A stretch of 27,541 nucleotides of DNA, taken from the NCBI GenBank assembly GCA_049612785.1, contig JBMZBW010000025.1, positions 1 to 27,541 of the forward strand. The letters run 5' to 3'. The stretch's first letter is position 1. Each line of letters begins with the position of its first letter. The notes beneath the pieces were generated by a model, which made no database searches, was not told the DNA's origin, and saw only the letters and a program-made list of their open reading frames with translations. This stretch comes from UBA7985 sp049612785 (GTDB lineage: Bacteria; Pseudomonadota; Alphaproteobacteria; UBA7985). Below, piece after piece: positions 1-7,672 of this stretch. A program made the position numbers and the translations under genes.

Positions 1-2
1 TG

Positions 3-140
3 CGCGCAAATACGGATGAAGCCATCGCCCGCGGCGCCTTTGGCTCACCGACGATCTTTGTTCCAACGCCGCAGGGCGAAAAAATGTACTTTGGTAATGA
101 TCAATTGCCCCTTGTCCAATGGGCAATAGCAACGCTCTAG
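3..140 (+). CDS. 2-hydroxychromene-2-carboxylate isomerase-like protein, C-terminal fragment (DsbA/GST-kappa fold)
   Basis: An open frame enters from the left edge and stops at TAG 138-140, giving the last 45 residues of a longer protein. It contains an Ala-Phe-Gly-Ser-Pro-Thr segment, which matches the cis-proline loop of thioredoxin-fold DsbA-like proteins. A Phe-Gly-Asn-Asp-Gln-Leu-Pro segment follows, close to the FGNDRLP block that ends 2-hydroxychromene-2-carboxylate isomerases and kappa-class glutathione transferases. These enzymes are cytoplasmic, glutathione-dependent and act in aromatic or naphthalene-type degradation, although many members have no known substrate. The N-terminal part lies outside the window, so the active-site serine cannot be checked. 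No link to the downstream transport operon is evident. Confidence 0.75.
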   Translation, partial: RANTDEAIARGAFGSPTIFVPTPQGEKMYFGNDQLPLVQWAIATL

Positions 141-171
141 GCCCGGAAAGATGCCTGTCTTCAATTAAAGC

Positions 172-350
172 AGCGGTTCAGCTTGCCTGAACCGTTGCCA
201 CGTGGCGAACGTAGGGGTGGAGGGGGCAAGGCTGGCGCGCAGCGCCATCGTCGGAGACGACGCGAAGCGGCCTTGCGCCCGGGAGGGGACGAAGTCACCT
301 GAATCGAGGGGAACCGAGGCGTTAGCCGAGCGGCTGCCAAGCAGCCGAGC
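172..350. other. GC-rich multi-hairpin element (candidate structured RNA or dispersed repeat)
   Basis: This non-coding stretch follows the isomerase stop and folds well on paper. A hairpin pairs 174-180 with 188-194 (loop 181-187). A 7-bp stem pairs 226-232 with 270-276 and encloses two perfect hairpins: 234-238 with 242-246, and 248-252 with 256-260. A further hairpin pairs 331-336 with 342-347. The result is a multibranch junction flanked by single hairpins, more organised than expected by chance. No match to SRP RNA, tmRNA, RNase P RNA or 6S RNA was recognised. A 64-codon minus-strand open frame covers the same bases, but its composition looks like a by-product of the GC-rich structure. 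It could be a small RNA, a leader or a repetitive extragenic element. Strand and function are unknown. Confidence 0.35.
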
Positions 351-360
351 CAACTGCAAA

Positions 361-573
361 GCTTGAGAGACTCTGGCGTTACAACTGCATTTCGGAGTAT
401 TCTTCTGAAAGCATGCTTAAATACAGCTCATAAATTTAGCATTTTATGCTCAAATTGTTTCCGGTGCCTAATTTTTAGTGCACAAATCATAGGCATTCTT
501 ACCTTTCCGGCTTTGACCTTCCGCTTCTTTAACCCTCCGATGCAGCCATCGTGAGTTTGGGAGTTGAGTAAGA
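361..573 (+). promoter_or_regulatory. AT-richer upstream region of the transport operon with two palindromes
   Basis: No gene is seen here. The region is clearly richer in A+T than its surroundings and immediately precedes the GTG start at 574, so it probably holds the operon promoter. It has a perfect 10-bp palindrome at 409-418 (AAGCATGCTT) and an inverted repeat AGCAT-TTT-ATGCT at 438-450. Both carry an AGCAT half-site and could be regulator-binding sites. No convincing -35/-10 pair could be chosen. The element TTGACC at 513-518 is a possible -35, but the matching -10 is poor. Confidence 0.3.
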
Positions 574-1632
574 GTGTCGGATCTTAAGGGCCACATCAGT
601 GCCAAGAGTTTGACCAAGACTTTTGGGGCTTCTGTAGCTGTTGCCGGGGTAGATTTTTCTATTCCTGCCGGGAGCTATTGCTGCCTATTAGGGCCATCGG
701 GTTGCGGCAAGACGACAACGCTCCGCATGATTTCCGGGCACGATACACAATCCAGCGGCACCATTGCCATCGATGATCAGGATTTGGGCATCATTCCTCC
801 CGCCCAGCGTCCAACAGCGATGATGTTCCAAAACTACGCGCTGTTTCCCCACATGACCGTCGAGGACAATGTCGCTTTCTCGTTGCGCGTCAAAGGCGCG
901 AACAAAACCGTCCGTCGCCAGCGCGCAGCCCACCTGCTCGAAGTAGTGGAACTCTCTGACTATGCCCAGCGTAAGCCCAATGAGCTCTCCGGTGGCCAGC
1001 AACAACGCGTGGCGCTCGCTCGCGCGCTGATGATGAACCCCAGCGTGCTTGCGCTGGATGAGCCTCTGTCTGCGCTGGATCCCTTCCTGCGGCTCAAGGT
1101 ACGCTCCGAGCTGAAAGCCTTGCAACGTCGCTTGGGGATCACCTTTCTGCACGTGACCCACTCGCAGACCGAGGCGCTGGCTTTGGCGGATCAGATCATC
1201 CTGATGAATAACGGTGCGCTCGAACAGGTTGGTACGGCTGAAGACCTCTACCACCGCCCTGCGACCGCTTTTGCCGCTCAGTTCATGGGGGTGCAGAACG
1301 TGTTTCGCGCTCATGGTCTAGAGGCGAGCACAGACATTCAACTTTTCAGCGCCGACGAACCGGCGGCGAAGGGTCCTTTGTACCGCGCGCCCATCGATGC
1401 CTTTGAGTTTTCTGCCCTCGAAAGCGGCGCTGCGGGTCCAAAAATCGACGCACGTGTCTCCGCCGTTGAGTATGCCGGCGATCACCTCGCGCTTACCGTT
1501 GAAACCATGTCCAGCGATGTTGGCCTCAAGGTCGAAATGTCCTTAGCAGCCGCCGCGGATCACCCCCCGGTCTTTGATCAGATCGGAACCCTGACCATTA
1601 AGCCGGAAAGTCTGGTCGAACTCTCGCAGTGA
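574..1632 (+). CDS. ABC transporter ATP-binding protein, PotA-like (spermidine/putrescine/Fe3+ class)
   Basis: A 352-residue ATPase that would energise import through the two permeases encoded just downstream. Walker A is GPSGCGKT at residues 40-47, the Q-loop glutamine is in MMFQNYALFPH at about 86, the signature LSGGQQQR is at 138-145, Walker B ends in LDEP at 161-164, and the H-loop histidine is at about 196. The YALFPHMTV and LDPFLR sequences and the roughly 110-residue C-terminal TOBE-like extension place it in the PotA/FbpC/UgpC group. The start is GTG at 574. No better in-frame start lies upstream, and the ribosome-binding site is weak. It is the first gene of the operon and the only ATPase in it, although permeases for two different importer classes follow. 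The substrate cannot be read from the ATPase. Confidence 0.93.
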   Translation: MSDLKGHISAKSLTKTFGASVAVAGVDFSIPAGSYCCLLGPSGCGKTTTLRMISGHDTQSSGTIAIDDQDLGIIPPAQRPTAMMFQNYALFPHMTVEDNVAFSLRVKGANKTVRRQRAAHLLEVVELSDYAQRKPNELSGGQQQRVALARALMMNPSVLALDEPLSALDPFLRLKVRSELKALQRRLGITFLHVTHSQTEALALADQIILMNNGALEQVGTAEDLYHRPATAFAAQFMGVQNVFRAHGLEASTDIQLFSADEPAAKGPLYRAPIDAFEFSALESGAAGPKIDARVSAVEYAGDHLALTVETMSSDVGLKVEMSLAAAADHPPVFDQIGTLTIKPESLVELSQ

Positions 1633-1710
1633 CCCGTCTGCCCAGCTCATTTTGTAGCGTAGTTCTGTAGTCCCGTTCCCCACCATTCCAACTTTTTGGA
1701 GGACTGCATC

Positions 1711-2973
1711 ATGCAATCTTTGTCTCGTCGTAAGCTTCTCAAAGCCGGTGCCGCTGGCGCTGGTTTGGCTCTTGGTTCAAGCCTGGCCGCTCCTTTTGTA
1801 CACGCACAGGGCGCTGTAACCCTGCGCCAGTTTGGTACGGGCGTATCGAACATCAACATCATCGCAGAGCAGGCCAAGGCTGACCTCGGCATTACCATCG
1901 AGATGACGGCGCTGGATACCGACACCACCGCCCAGCGTATCGTCACGCAGCCAAAAGGCTTCGATATCGCGGACATCGAGTACTTCACCGTTAAGAAGGT
2001 CTGGGGTGCTGGCAACATGCAGCCTATGGATACCTCTCGGATCGACAACTACGATTCCATCGTCGGTCTTTTCAAGAACGGTAAGCTGACCCCTGAAAGC
2101 GTAATCGCTCAAGGCACCGCTCCGCACACCGTTGGCTTTGTCGAAAAAGCAGGCGACAAGAGCTTCGCCAGCGAGGAAACCGGTCTGATGACCCTGGTTC
2201 CGACCATCTACAACGCGGACACGCTCGGCATTCGTCCAGACCTCGTAGGTCGTGAGATCAGCTCCTGGGCTGACCTGTTGTCCTCCGATTTCACCGGCAA
2301 AGCTTCGACGCTGGACATTGCTTCCATCGGTATGATGGACGCTGCAATGGTCTGTGAGGCCATGGGCCTGGTGTCTTACGGTGACAAGGGCAACATGACC
2401 CCTGCCGAAATCGACGCCACCATGAAGGTATTCACCGAAGCGAAGAAAGACGGCCAGTTCCGCGCGTTCTGGAAGACGTTCGACGAGTCCGTAAACCTCA
2501 TGTCTTCTGGCGAAGTTGTGATCCAGTCCATGTGGTCGCCAGCGGTAACCAAAGTGCGCTCGCTGGGCATTCCGTGTACCTACCAGCCGCTGAAGGAAGG
2601 TTACCGCTCCTGGGGCGGCGGTCTGGGCCTGTCTGCTGGTCTGGAAGGCCGTGAGCTGGATGCGGCTTACGAGTACATCAACTGGTACATGAGCGGCTGG
2701 GTATCCTCCGTCCTCATGCGTCAGGGTTACTACTCTGCTGTACCAACACTGGCTGAACCTTACATGTCCGCTGATGAGTGGGGCTTCTGGTTCGAAGGTA
2801 AAGCTGCGGGCGGCGATATCAGCGATCCATTCGGAAACGTGATGGAGCCTGCGGGCGCTGTGCGTGACGGCGGTTCGTTCTACGACCGTATGGGCGGCGT
2901 TGTTGTGTGGAACTCTGTCATGGACGAGAACCGCTACATGGTCCGCAAGTGGAACGAGTTCATCGCGGCCTAA
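1711..2973 (+). CDS. Extracellular solute-binding protein with Tat signal (PotD/spermidine-putrescine type)
   Basis: A 420-residue periplasmic binding protein that would deliver substrate to the permeases encoded at 2981-4711. The N-terminus SRRKLLKAGAAGAG is a twin-arginine signal followed by a hydrophobic Ala/Gly/Leu stretch, with a likely cleavage site after HAQ or AxA near residue 33. Folded export through Tat is therefore expected. The start chosen is ATG 1711, which has a strong GGAGGA ribosome-binding site at 1698-1703. An upstream in-frame TTG at 1696 overlaps that site and is unlikely to be used. The mature part resembles family 1 solute-binding proteins such as PotD/PotF. It contains a Trp/Gly-rich C-terminal half (YRSWGGGLG). 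The ligand is not known; a polyamine, opine or small carboxylate are all possible. Confidence 0.88.
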   Translation: MQSLSRRKLLKAGAAGAGLALGSSLAAPFVHAQGAVTLRQFGTGVSNINIIAEQAKADLGITIEMTALDTDTTAQRIVTQPKGFDIADIEYFTVKKVWGAGNMQPMDTSRIDNYDSIVGLFKNGKLTPESVIAQGTAPHTVGFVEKAGDKSFASEETGLMTLVPTIYNADTLGIRPDLVGREISSWADLLSSDFTGKASTLDIASIGMMDAAMVCEAMGLVSYGDKGNMTPAEIDATMKVFTEAKKDGQFRAFWKTFDESVNLMSSGEVVIQSMWSPAVTKVRSLGIPCTYQPLKEGYRSWGGGLGLSAGLEGRELDAAYEYINWYMSGWVSSVLMRQGYYSAVPTLAEPYMSADEWGFWFEGKAAGGDISDPFGNVMEPAGAVRDGGSFYDRMGGVVVWNSVMDENRYMVRKWNEFIAA

Positions 2974-2980
2974 GCTGAAG

Positions 2981-3877
2981 ATGACCTCAACTCCAACCAT
3001 AAGTACTGGCAACGCGCCGCGCCCTCCTCTGATGGCGCGGATGCAGGGAGGGCTTCTGGCCCTCCCACTTGCCGCAGTTTTGCTGGCTTTCCTCGCGGTC
3101 CCGGTCGGTATCGTCGTGGCCGTCAGCTTTTGGGATTACAACGACTGGGAAGTGATCCCGGACTTTGTGACCTTCAATTACGTCGAGCTCTTCACCAGTC
3201 GGCTGACCTATATTCTGTACGCCAAAACCCTGAAATTCGCGTTTCTGGTTTGGGCCTTTACGCTGGTGATTGGTGTCGTGATCGCCTACGTGCTGACCTT
3301 CCGCATTCGCAGCACCAAATGGCAGATCGTCCTCTTCCTCGTTTGCACCATCCCGTTTTGGACCTCCAACATCATCCGGATGATCGCGTGGATTCCCGTC
3401 CTTGGCCGTCATGGTCTGGTCAACGGGTTCCTGGAGCAAACCGGCTTGATCGGCAGCCCTATCGAATGGCTGCTCTATTCCGAATTCGCCGTCGTCCTCG
3501 CCTTTGTGCACCTCTACGCCCTGTTCATGGTCGTCCCGGTGTTCAACTCCATGGCGCGCATTGACCCCAGCCTGCTTGAAGCCGCGCGCGACGCTGGCGC
3601 GAGCGGCATACAGACCTTCTTTATGGTCATTCTCCCCCTCTGCCGGCCCGGAATGGCCATCGGCAGTATCTTTGTCGTCGCACTGGTTATGGGCGACTTT
3701 GTAACCGTCAAGATGATGTCCGGCGGACAGGCCGCATCGGTCGGTGTGGCGCTTCGCAACGAAATTGCGTTGCTGCAATACCCACCGGCCAGCGCCGCTG
3801 CTGTTATCCTGCTGCTGTTTGTTCTGGCGATGATTTATGGGCTGACCCGCATCGTCGATATCCGGAAGGAGCTTTGA
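2981..3877 (+). CDS. ABC transporter permease, PotB-like
   Basis: A 298-residue inner-membrane permease with about six hydrophobic segments; the first is at residues 24-49. The cytoplasmic EAA loop is visible near residue 200 (EAARDAGAS, followed at the right distance by LPL), and this is where the ATPase would dock. The start at ATG 2981 lies 7 bases after the stop of the binding-protein gene. A later ATG at 3032 is in frame but has no ribosome-binding site. The next permease gene begins 3 bases after its stop. The order ATPase, binding protein, PotB-like, PotC-like is the standard polyamine-type layout, so this is one half of the heterodimeric channel. Confidence 0.9.
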   Translation: MTSTPTISTGNAPRPPLMARMQGGLLALPLAAVLLAFLAVPVGIVVAVSFWDYNDWEVIPDFVTFNYVELFTSRLTYILYAKTLKFAFLVWAFTLVIGVVIAYVLTFRIRSTKWQIVLFLVCTIPFWTSNIIRMIAWIPVLGRHGLVNGFLEQTGLIGSPIEWLLYSEFAVVLAFVHLYALFMVVPVFNSMARIDPSLLEAARDAGASGIQTFFMVILPLCRPGMAIGSIFVVALVMGDFVTVKMMSGGQAASVGVALRNEIALLQYPPASAAAVILLLFVLAMIYGLTRIVDIRKEL

Positions 3878-3880
3878 ATC

Positions 3881-4711
3881 ATGATGACCAAGGCTCTGAC
3901 AAACTGGTTCTTCTACGCCCTGCTCGCCCTATTCGTGATCTTCCTCTATGGCCCCATGTTTGGGATTATTCTGCTGAGTTTTCAGGGTCCTGACGGCGGC
4001 CTCACCTTCCCCATGAACGGCGTTTCCCTGCACTGGATCGGCGACTTGTTCAAAGAACAGCGCGTTGGTGATTTCCAGGGGTCGTTTACCCGCTCTCTGA
4101 CGCTGGGCTTGCTTGTTTCGGTGCTGACGACTGTTTTCAGTTACGCGGCGGGCCTTGCATTCCGGCGTGGTTTCCCCGGCGCGACCCTGTTGTTCTATCT
4201 CACGGTTACCAGCCTGATTGTCCCCTCGATCCTCGTTTCGCTGGGGATCGGGCTGACCTTCTCCCGGCTTGGGCTGGAAACCCACTGGTTGACCTCAGCG
4301 TTGGGGGCGCATCTGACCTGGACCCTGCCCTTTGGCCTGCTGATCATGTTCGCCATCTTCAACCGCTTTGATCCCAGCTACGAAGAAGCCGCCCGCGACC
4401 TCGGCGCGTCCTTCTTTCAGGTGCAACGCATGGTCGTGATCCCCATGATTGCCCCCAGTTTGATCGGCATCGCCCTGTTTGGTTTCACTCTCAGCTTCGA
4501 TGAATTCGCCCGGACCCTGCTGGCGGGCGGGGTCAAGAATACCCTGCCCCTTGAGATCTTTGGCATGACCACAACCGTCACAACACCAACCCTCTACGCG
4601 CTGGGAACGGTGACAACGGTTGTGAGCTTCACCGTCATTCTCGTCAGCCTCGCCGTGATCGCCATCCTCAATCGGCGCGCGGTCGATAAGGGCGGAAAGG
4701 CCGCATCATGA
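3881..4711 (+). CDS. ABC transporter permease, PotC-like
   Basis: A 276-residue inner-membrane permease, the second half of the polyamine-type channel. Hydrophobic segments begin at residues 9-30 (WFFYALLALFVIFLYGP) and recur about six times. The EAA loop is at about residue 168 (EEAARDLGASFFQ, then VVIPM). An AAGGAGC ribosome-binding site precedes the double ATG at 3881 and 3884. The last four bases (ATGA) are shared with the start of the racemase gene, which indicates translational coupling. The heterodimer partner is the product of 2981-3877. Confidence 0.9.
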   Translation: MMTKALTNWFFYALLALFVIFLYGPMFGIILLSFQGPDGGLTFPMNGVSLHWIGDLFKEQRVGDFQGSFTRSLTLGLLVSVLTTVFSYAAGLAFRRGFPGATLLFYLTVTSLIVPSILVSLGIGLTFSRLGLETHWLTSALGAHLTWTLPFGLLIMFAIFNRFDPSYEEAARDLGASFFQVQRMVVIPMIAPSLIGIALFGFTLSFDEFARTLLAGGVKNTLPLEIFGMTTTVTTPTLYALGTVTTVVSFTVILVSLAVIAILNRRAVDKGGKAAS

Positions 4712-5412
4712 AAATCCTGCTGTTCAATCCCAACACGACCGTCAGCATGACCGTCGGTTTCACGCCAGCCGCGCTGGAAGCAGCTGCGCCGACAACAGAA
4801 GTGATTGCCGAGACTGCACCCGTCGGGCCTGCATCCATCGAAGGATACTACGACGAAGCCTTGTGTGTTCCGCCCATGCTCCACCGGTTTTCCGACCTTG
4901 AAGAGGAAGGTTTCGACGCCGCCATCATCGCTTGTTTTGACGACACCGGCCTCGACGCCGCGCGTTCACTGCTTTCGATCCCGGTTTTCGGGCTATGTCA
5001 GAGCGCTGCGGTCATGGCCTCCACCGTTTGCGAACAAGTTGCTGTTGTGACCACCATGCCGCAGTCCGTGCCCCCGTTAAGCCGTCTGCTCAAGTCGTAT
5101 ATCGGCGCTGAACGGTCAGTGGGCGTCTTTGCCGCTGGCATCCCCGTGCTGGATCTCGAAAGGCCCAGCGAAGCCACGCTTTCACGGCTTTTCAAGCGAT
5201 GCGAACAGGCGCTGGAAAGCGGTGCGGATGGTCTCATTCTTGGGTGTGCCGGCCTATCGCAGTTGGCCACAACGCTGAGCGACAAATTCGGTGTTCCCGT
5301 TATTGAACCCATTGCCGCTGCGACCAAACTGGCAGAAGCAACCTGTGCCTTGGGCCTGAAAACCAGCAAGTCGGGCGGCTGGACCCCGCCTCGCGACAAA
5401 AAACGGACCTAA
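4708..5412 (+). CDS. Hydantoin racemase / Asp-Glu racemase family protein (HyuE-like)
   Basis: A 234-residue cytoplasmic protein of the cofactor-independent Asp/Glu/hydantoin racemase superfamily, with the usual length for HyuE proteins. The N-terminus ILLFNPNTT is the typical substrate-binding strand. The two expected catalytic cysteines are present: Cys76 in ACFDDTGLDAAR and Cys180 in LGCAGLSQL, about one hundred residues apart as in the family. It would interconvert enantiomers of a hydantoin or an amino acid derivative, or act as an isomerase on a related small acid. The start overlaps the upstream permease by four bases, and the next permease gene starts 5 bases after its stop. Lying between two sets of importer genes suggests it acts on an imported chiral nitrogen compound. 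That role is inferred only from context. Confidence 0.87.
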   Translation: MKILLFNPNTTVSMTVGFTPAALEAAAPTTEVIAETAPVGPASIEGYYDEALCVPPMLHRFSDLEEEGFDAAIIACFDDTGLDAARSLLSIPVFGLCQSAAVMASTVCEQVAVVTTMPQSVPPLSRLLKSYIGAERSVGVFAAGIPVLDLERPSEATLSRLFKRCEQALESGADGLILGCAGLSQLATTLSDKFGVPVIEPIAAATKLAEATCALGLKTSKSGGWTPPRDKKRT

Positions 5413-5417
5413 GCGCC

Positions 5418-6095
5418 ATGGATTTGCGCTTCTTCGAGATTTACCGAAACCCCGAATATCTGCTTTTGCTGGGAAAAGGCGCTCTTCTCAGCGCAAGTCT
5501 GACCGTTCTCGCCGCTGCCTTTGGCCTCATCCTCGCCTTTGGTCTTGCCGCTGTCCGCTATGGTCGTGTTCCGGTTCTGGAATGGATTGCGGCGGCTTAT
5601 GTCGAGTTCATTCGCAACACGCCGCTGATTGTCCAACTGTTCTTTATCGCCTTTGGCCTGCCTCTCCTCCTCGGGTACGAGTGGCCTTTCTGGGCGCACG
5701 CCTTGCTTTCCCTCAGCATCAACTTCTCAGGCTATTTTGCAGAAATCCTGCGCGCGGGTCTCGAAGGATCCAGCAAGGGCCAGCGCGAAGCCGCCCGTGC
5801 GCTTGGCCTCAAACCACCAGTGACCTTCTTTCTGGTCATCACGCCGGTTGCAGTCGCCTCCATGTTCGCCAGCCTGAACAGCCAGTTCATATTCCTGTTC
5901 CTGACAACGGGAATCATCTCCGAAATCGGCGTTGCAGACCTCACACAAGCCGGGCTTTATATCGACAGCCGCACCTTCAGAACCTTCGAAGTCTTTCTGG
6001 TTCTCACGGGCATTTACATCCTGATCTCAGTCCTGTTCAAAACCGCCTTAGCCCTGATTGAGCGCTGGCTGTTCCCTTGGAAGTTCGTGCGATGA
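5418..6095 (+). CDS. Polar amino acid ABC transporter permease (HisM/GlnP family)
   Basis: A 225-residue inner-membrane protein of the His/Glu/Gln/Arg permease family. The sequence YVEFIRNTPLIVQLFFIAFGLP is the hallmark conserved block of this family. The EAA loop EAARALGLKPP begins near residue 124 and is followed by a conserved proline in ITPVA. About five membrane segments are visible. Its stop overlaps the start of the next permease in an ATGA quartet. With the next gene it forms a typical heterodimeric amino acid channel. No HisP/GlnQ-type ATPase is encoded alongside, which is unusual. Confidence 0.9.
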   Translation: MDLRFFEIYRNPEYLLLLGKGALLSASLTVLAAAFGLILAFGLAAVRYGRVPVLEWIAAAYVEFIRNTPLIVQLFFIAFGLPLLLGYEWPFWAHALLSLSINFSGYFAEILRAGLEGSSKGQREAARALGLKPPVTFFLVITPVAVASMFASLNSQFIFLFLTTGIISEIGVADLTQAGLYIDSRTFRTFEVFLVLTGIYILISVLFKTALALIERWLFPWKFVR

Positions 6096-6793
6096 AAGAG
6101 CTTTTTGTCGACCTGCTGGGTAAGCCCGAGGGCATTGTCCTGTTCCAACTCATCATGGCGGCGCGTTTTACCGTGCTGCTCTCTGCTATGGCCTTTATCG
6201 GTGGCGGGATCGTTGGCGCGTTGATTTGTACCGCAAGGGTTAGCCCCGTCGGTTGGGTGAGCCGCATGGGCGGGGCTTATGTCTGGCTGTTCCAGTCTAC
6301 CCCGCTGCTGATGCTGCTGTTCATCATCGGGCTGGGTCTGCCGAAGTTCACGGGTTGGGACGTAAACCCCTGGACCGCCGCTGGTCTGTCCCTGACCCTC
6401 TACGCCAGTGCTTATCTCGCTGAAGTCTGGCGCGGCGCCATTGCAACGATTGGACAGGGCCAATGGGAAGCCGGTCGCGCGCTGGGTCTGACCTTTCTGC
6501 GCACGCTCCAACTCATCATTTTCCCCCAAGCCCTGCGCGGCGCACTCGCGCCCACCGTTGGCTTCATGGTCCAGATCATCAAGGGAACCTCACTGGCCTA
6601 CATCATTGGATTCCATGATCTGATGAGCGTGGGCAAGCGTTGGGCCAATGCTGCCGTTCCGGGCACAGAACCCTTTGTCATCTATCCCGTGCTGGCGCTG
6701 TTCTACTTCGCGCTTTGCTTCCCGCTTTCACTCTATTCTCGTCGGCTAGAAGCCCGGCTTGGATCGGCGGTTTCATCACCAGTTGCCGCCTAG
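6092..6793 (+). CDS. Polar amino acid ABC transporter permease, second subunit
   Basis: A 233-residue inner-membrane protein of the same family as its upstream neighbour. It has the conserved block AYVWLFQSTPLLMLLFIIGLGLP and an EAA loop EAGRALGLTFLRT near residue 126, followed by IFPQALR. The start is ATG 6092, which overlaps the preceding stop by four bases. A TTG a few codons upstream (6077) is in frame but not needed. Its binding-protein gene follows after 30 bases. With the 5418-6095 product it would form the membrane channel of an amino acid or opine-like importer. Confidence 0.9.
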   Translation: MKELFVDLLGKPEGIVLFQLIMAARFTVLLSAMAFIGGGIVGALICTARVSPVGWVSRMGGAYVWLFQSTPLLMLLFIIGLGLPKFTGWDVNPWTAAGLSLTLYASAYLAEVWRGAIATIGQGQWEAGRALGLTFLRTLQLIIFPQALRGALAPTVGFMVQIIKGTSLAYIIGFHDLMSVGKRWANAAVPGTEPFVIYPVLALFYFALCFPLSLYSRRLEARLGSAVSSPVAA

Positions 6794-6823
6794 CATTTCC
6801 CCAAACAGAAGGAATCCTACACC

Positions 6824-7606
6824 ATGAAATCCTTTAAAATTCTGCTCTCCGGCCTCGCCCTGAGCGTTACGACAGCCACAGTCGCACAGGCTGAGCTGTC
6901 CGACATTCTGAGCTCTGGCACCGTCAAGATCGCCATTCCAGAGAACTTTGCGCCTTTTGGCTCGCTGGGCATTGAAGGCGAATACGAAGGCTACGACGTA
7001 GACGTTGCCAAGCTGATCGCCTCTGACCTCGGCGTAGAGCTGGAACTGGTCCCCGTAACCTCCAAGCAGCGCATTCCTTTCCTCGAAACCGACAAGGTTG
7101 ATCTGGTCATTGCAACCATGGGCGCTAACCCGGGCCGGGCCAAGTCGATCTGGTTCTCCGCAGCCTACGCTCCATTCTTCTCAGGCGCCTTTGCTGCCAG
7201 CACGATTGACGTGGATGGTCCAGAAGACCTCGCGGGCCTGAAAGTGGGTCTCACGGGCGGTACGCTTGAGGATCTTGAGCTGACCGAAAGCGCGCCTGCG
7301 GGTACAGAAATCATCCGTTTCGGTGATAACGCCGCGACCCGCGCAGCCTTCCTCTCTGGTCAGGTCGATGTGCTGGTGACCGGTAACACGGTGGCTGCAG
7401 GTCTGTCGGAAGAAGATCCTTCGCTGGATATCGAGACCAAGTTCATCATCAAGGAATCCCCCGCCTTTATCGGTGTGAAGAAGGGTAACTTTGACCTGCT
7501 TCAGTGGGTGAACGTGTTCATCCTGCACAAGAAGCTTGGCGGTGACCTGAACGAAATGTCTGAGAAGTGGCTGGGCCAGCCGCTGCCACCTCTGCCAACG
7601 TTCTAA
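6824..7606 (+). CDS. Amino acid ABC transporter substrate-binding protein (SBP family 3)
   Basis: A 260-residue periplasmic protein. A Sec signal peptide spans residues 1-23 and ends in VAQA before ELSDIL. The mature part follows the family 3 pattern: VKIAIPENFAPFG at the first binding strand, EGYDVDVAKLIASDLG (the EGxDVDxA signature), RIPFLETDKVDLVIATM, and a second lobe beginning with DLAGLKVGLTGGT. The AAGGA ribosome-binding site lies about 10 bases before the ATG. It is the last gene of the operon and is followed by an intrinsic terminator. The ligand is probably an amino acid or a related compound, and the adjacent racemase suggests a chiral one. The exact ligand cannot be told from the sequence. 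Confidence 0.9.
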   Translation: MKSFKILLSGLALSVTTATVAQAELSDILSSGTVKIAIPENFAPFGSLGIEGEYEGYDVDVAKLIASDLGVELELVPVTSKQRIPFLETDKVDLVIATMGANPGRAKSIWFSAAYAPFFSGAFAASTIDVDGPEDLAGLKVGLTGGTLEDLELTESAPAGTEIIRFGDNAATRAAFLSGQVDVLVTGNTVAAGLSEEDPSLDIETKFIIKESPAFIGVKKGNFDLLQWVNVFILHKKLGGDLNEMSEKWLGQPLPPLPTF

Positions 7607-7636
7607 TACCCTAGCCTAAAAGTAGGCAGTATGCAG

Positions 7637-7672
7637 CGGCGCGGGAGTCATTCTCGCGCCGTTGTTTATTTT
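7637..7672 (+). terminator. Intrinsic terminator of the eight-gene transport operon
   Basis: A 10-bp stem pairs 7637-7646 with 7652-7661 (GC-rich, one G-U pair) around a 5-base loop. It is followed by the T-rich run TTGTTTATTTT at 7662-7672. A small 5-bp hairpin (7614-7618 with 7623-7627) lies just before it. The next gene is convergent and its stop codon complement begins at 7671, so the terminator separates two converging operons. Confidence 0.85.

Noticed and set aside
165..359. A 64-codon minus-strand open frame across the structured GC-rich element.
   Set aside because: Its span coincides with the hairpin-rich segment. The peptide has no fold-like pattern, so the structure explains the open frame better than coding does.
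363..554. A 63-codon plus-strand open frame starting with TTG before the ATPase gene.
   Set aside because: No ribosome-binding site, a rare start codon and composition unlike neighbours. It lies in the likely promoter region.
1777..3012. A 411-codon minus-strand open frame opposite the Tat-exported binding protein.
   Set aside because: Same reasoning: complete overlap with a clear gene, no family features and no ribosome-binding site.
7614..7627. The small 5-bp hairpin as a separate terminator for the minus-strand MmgE/PrpD gene.
   Set aside because: There is no run of T on the minus strand after the stem. It was kept only as part of the description of the plus-strand terminator.
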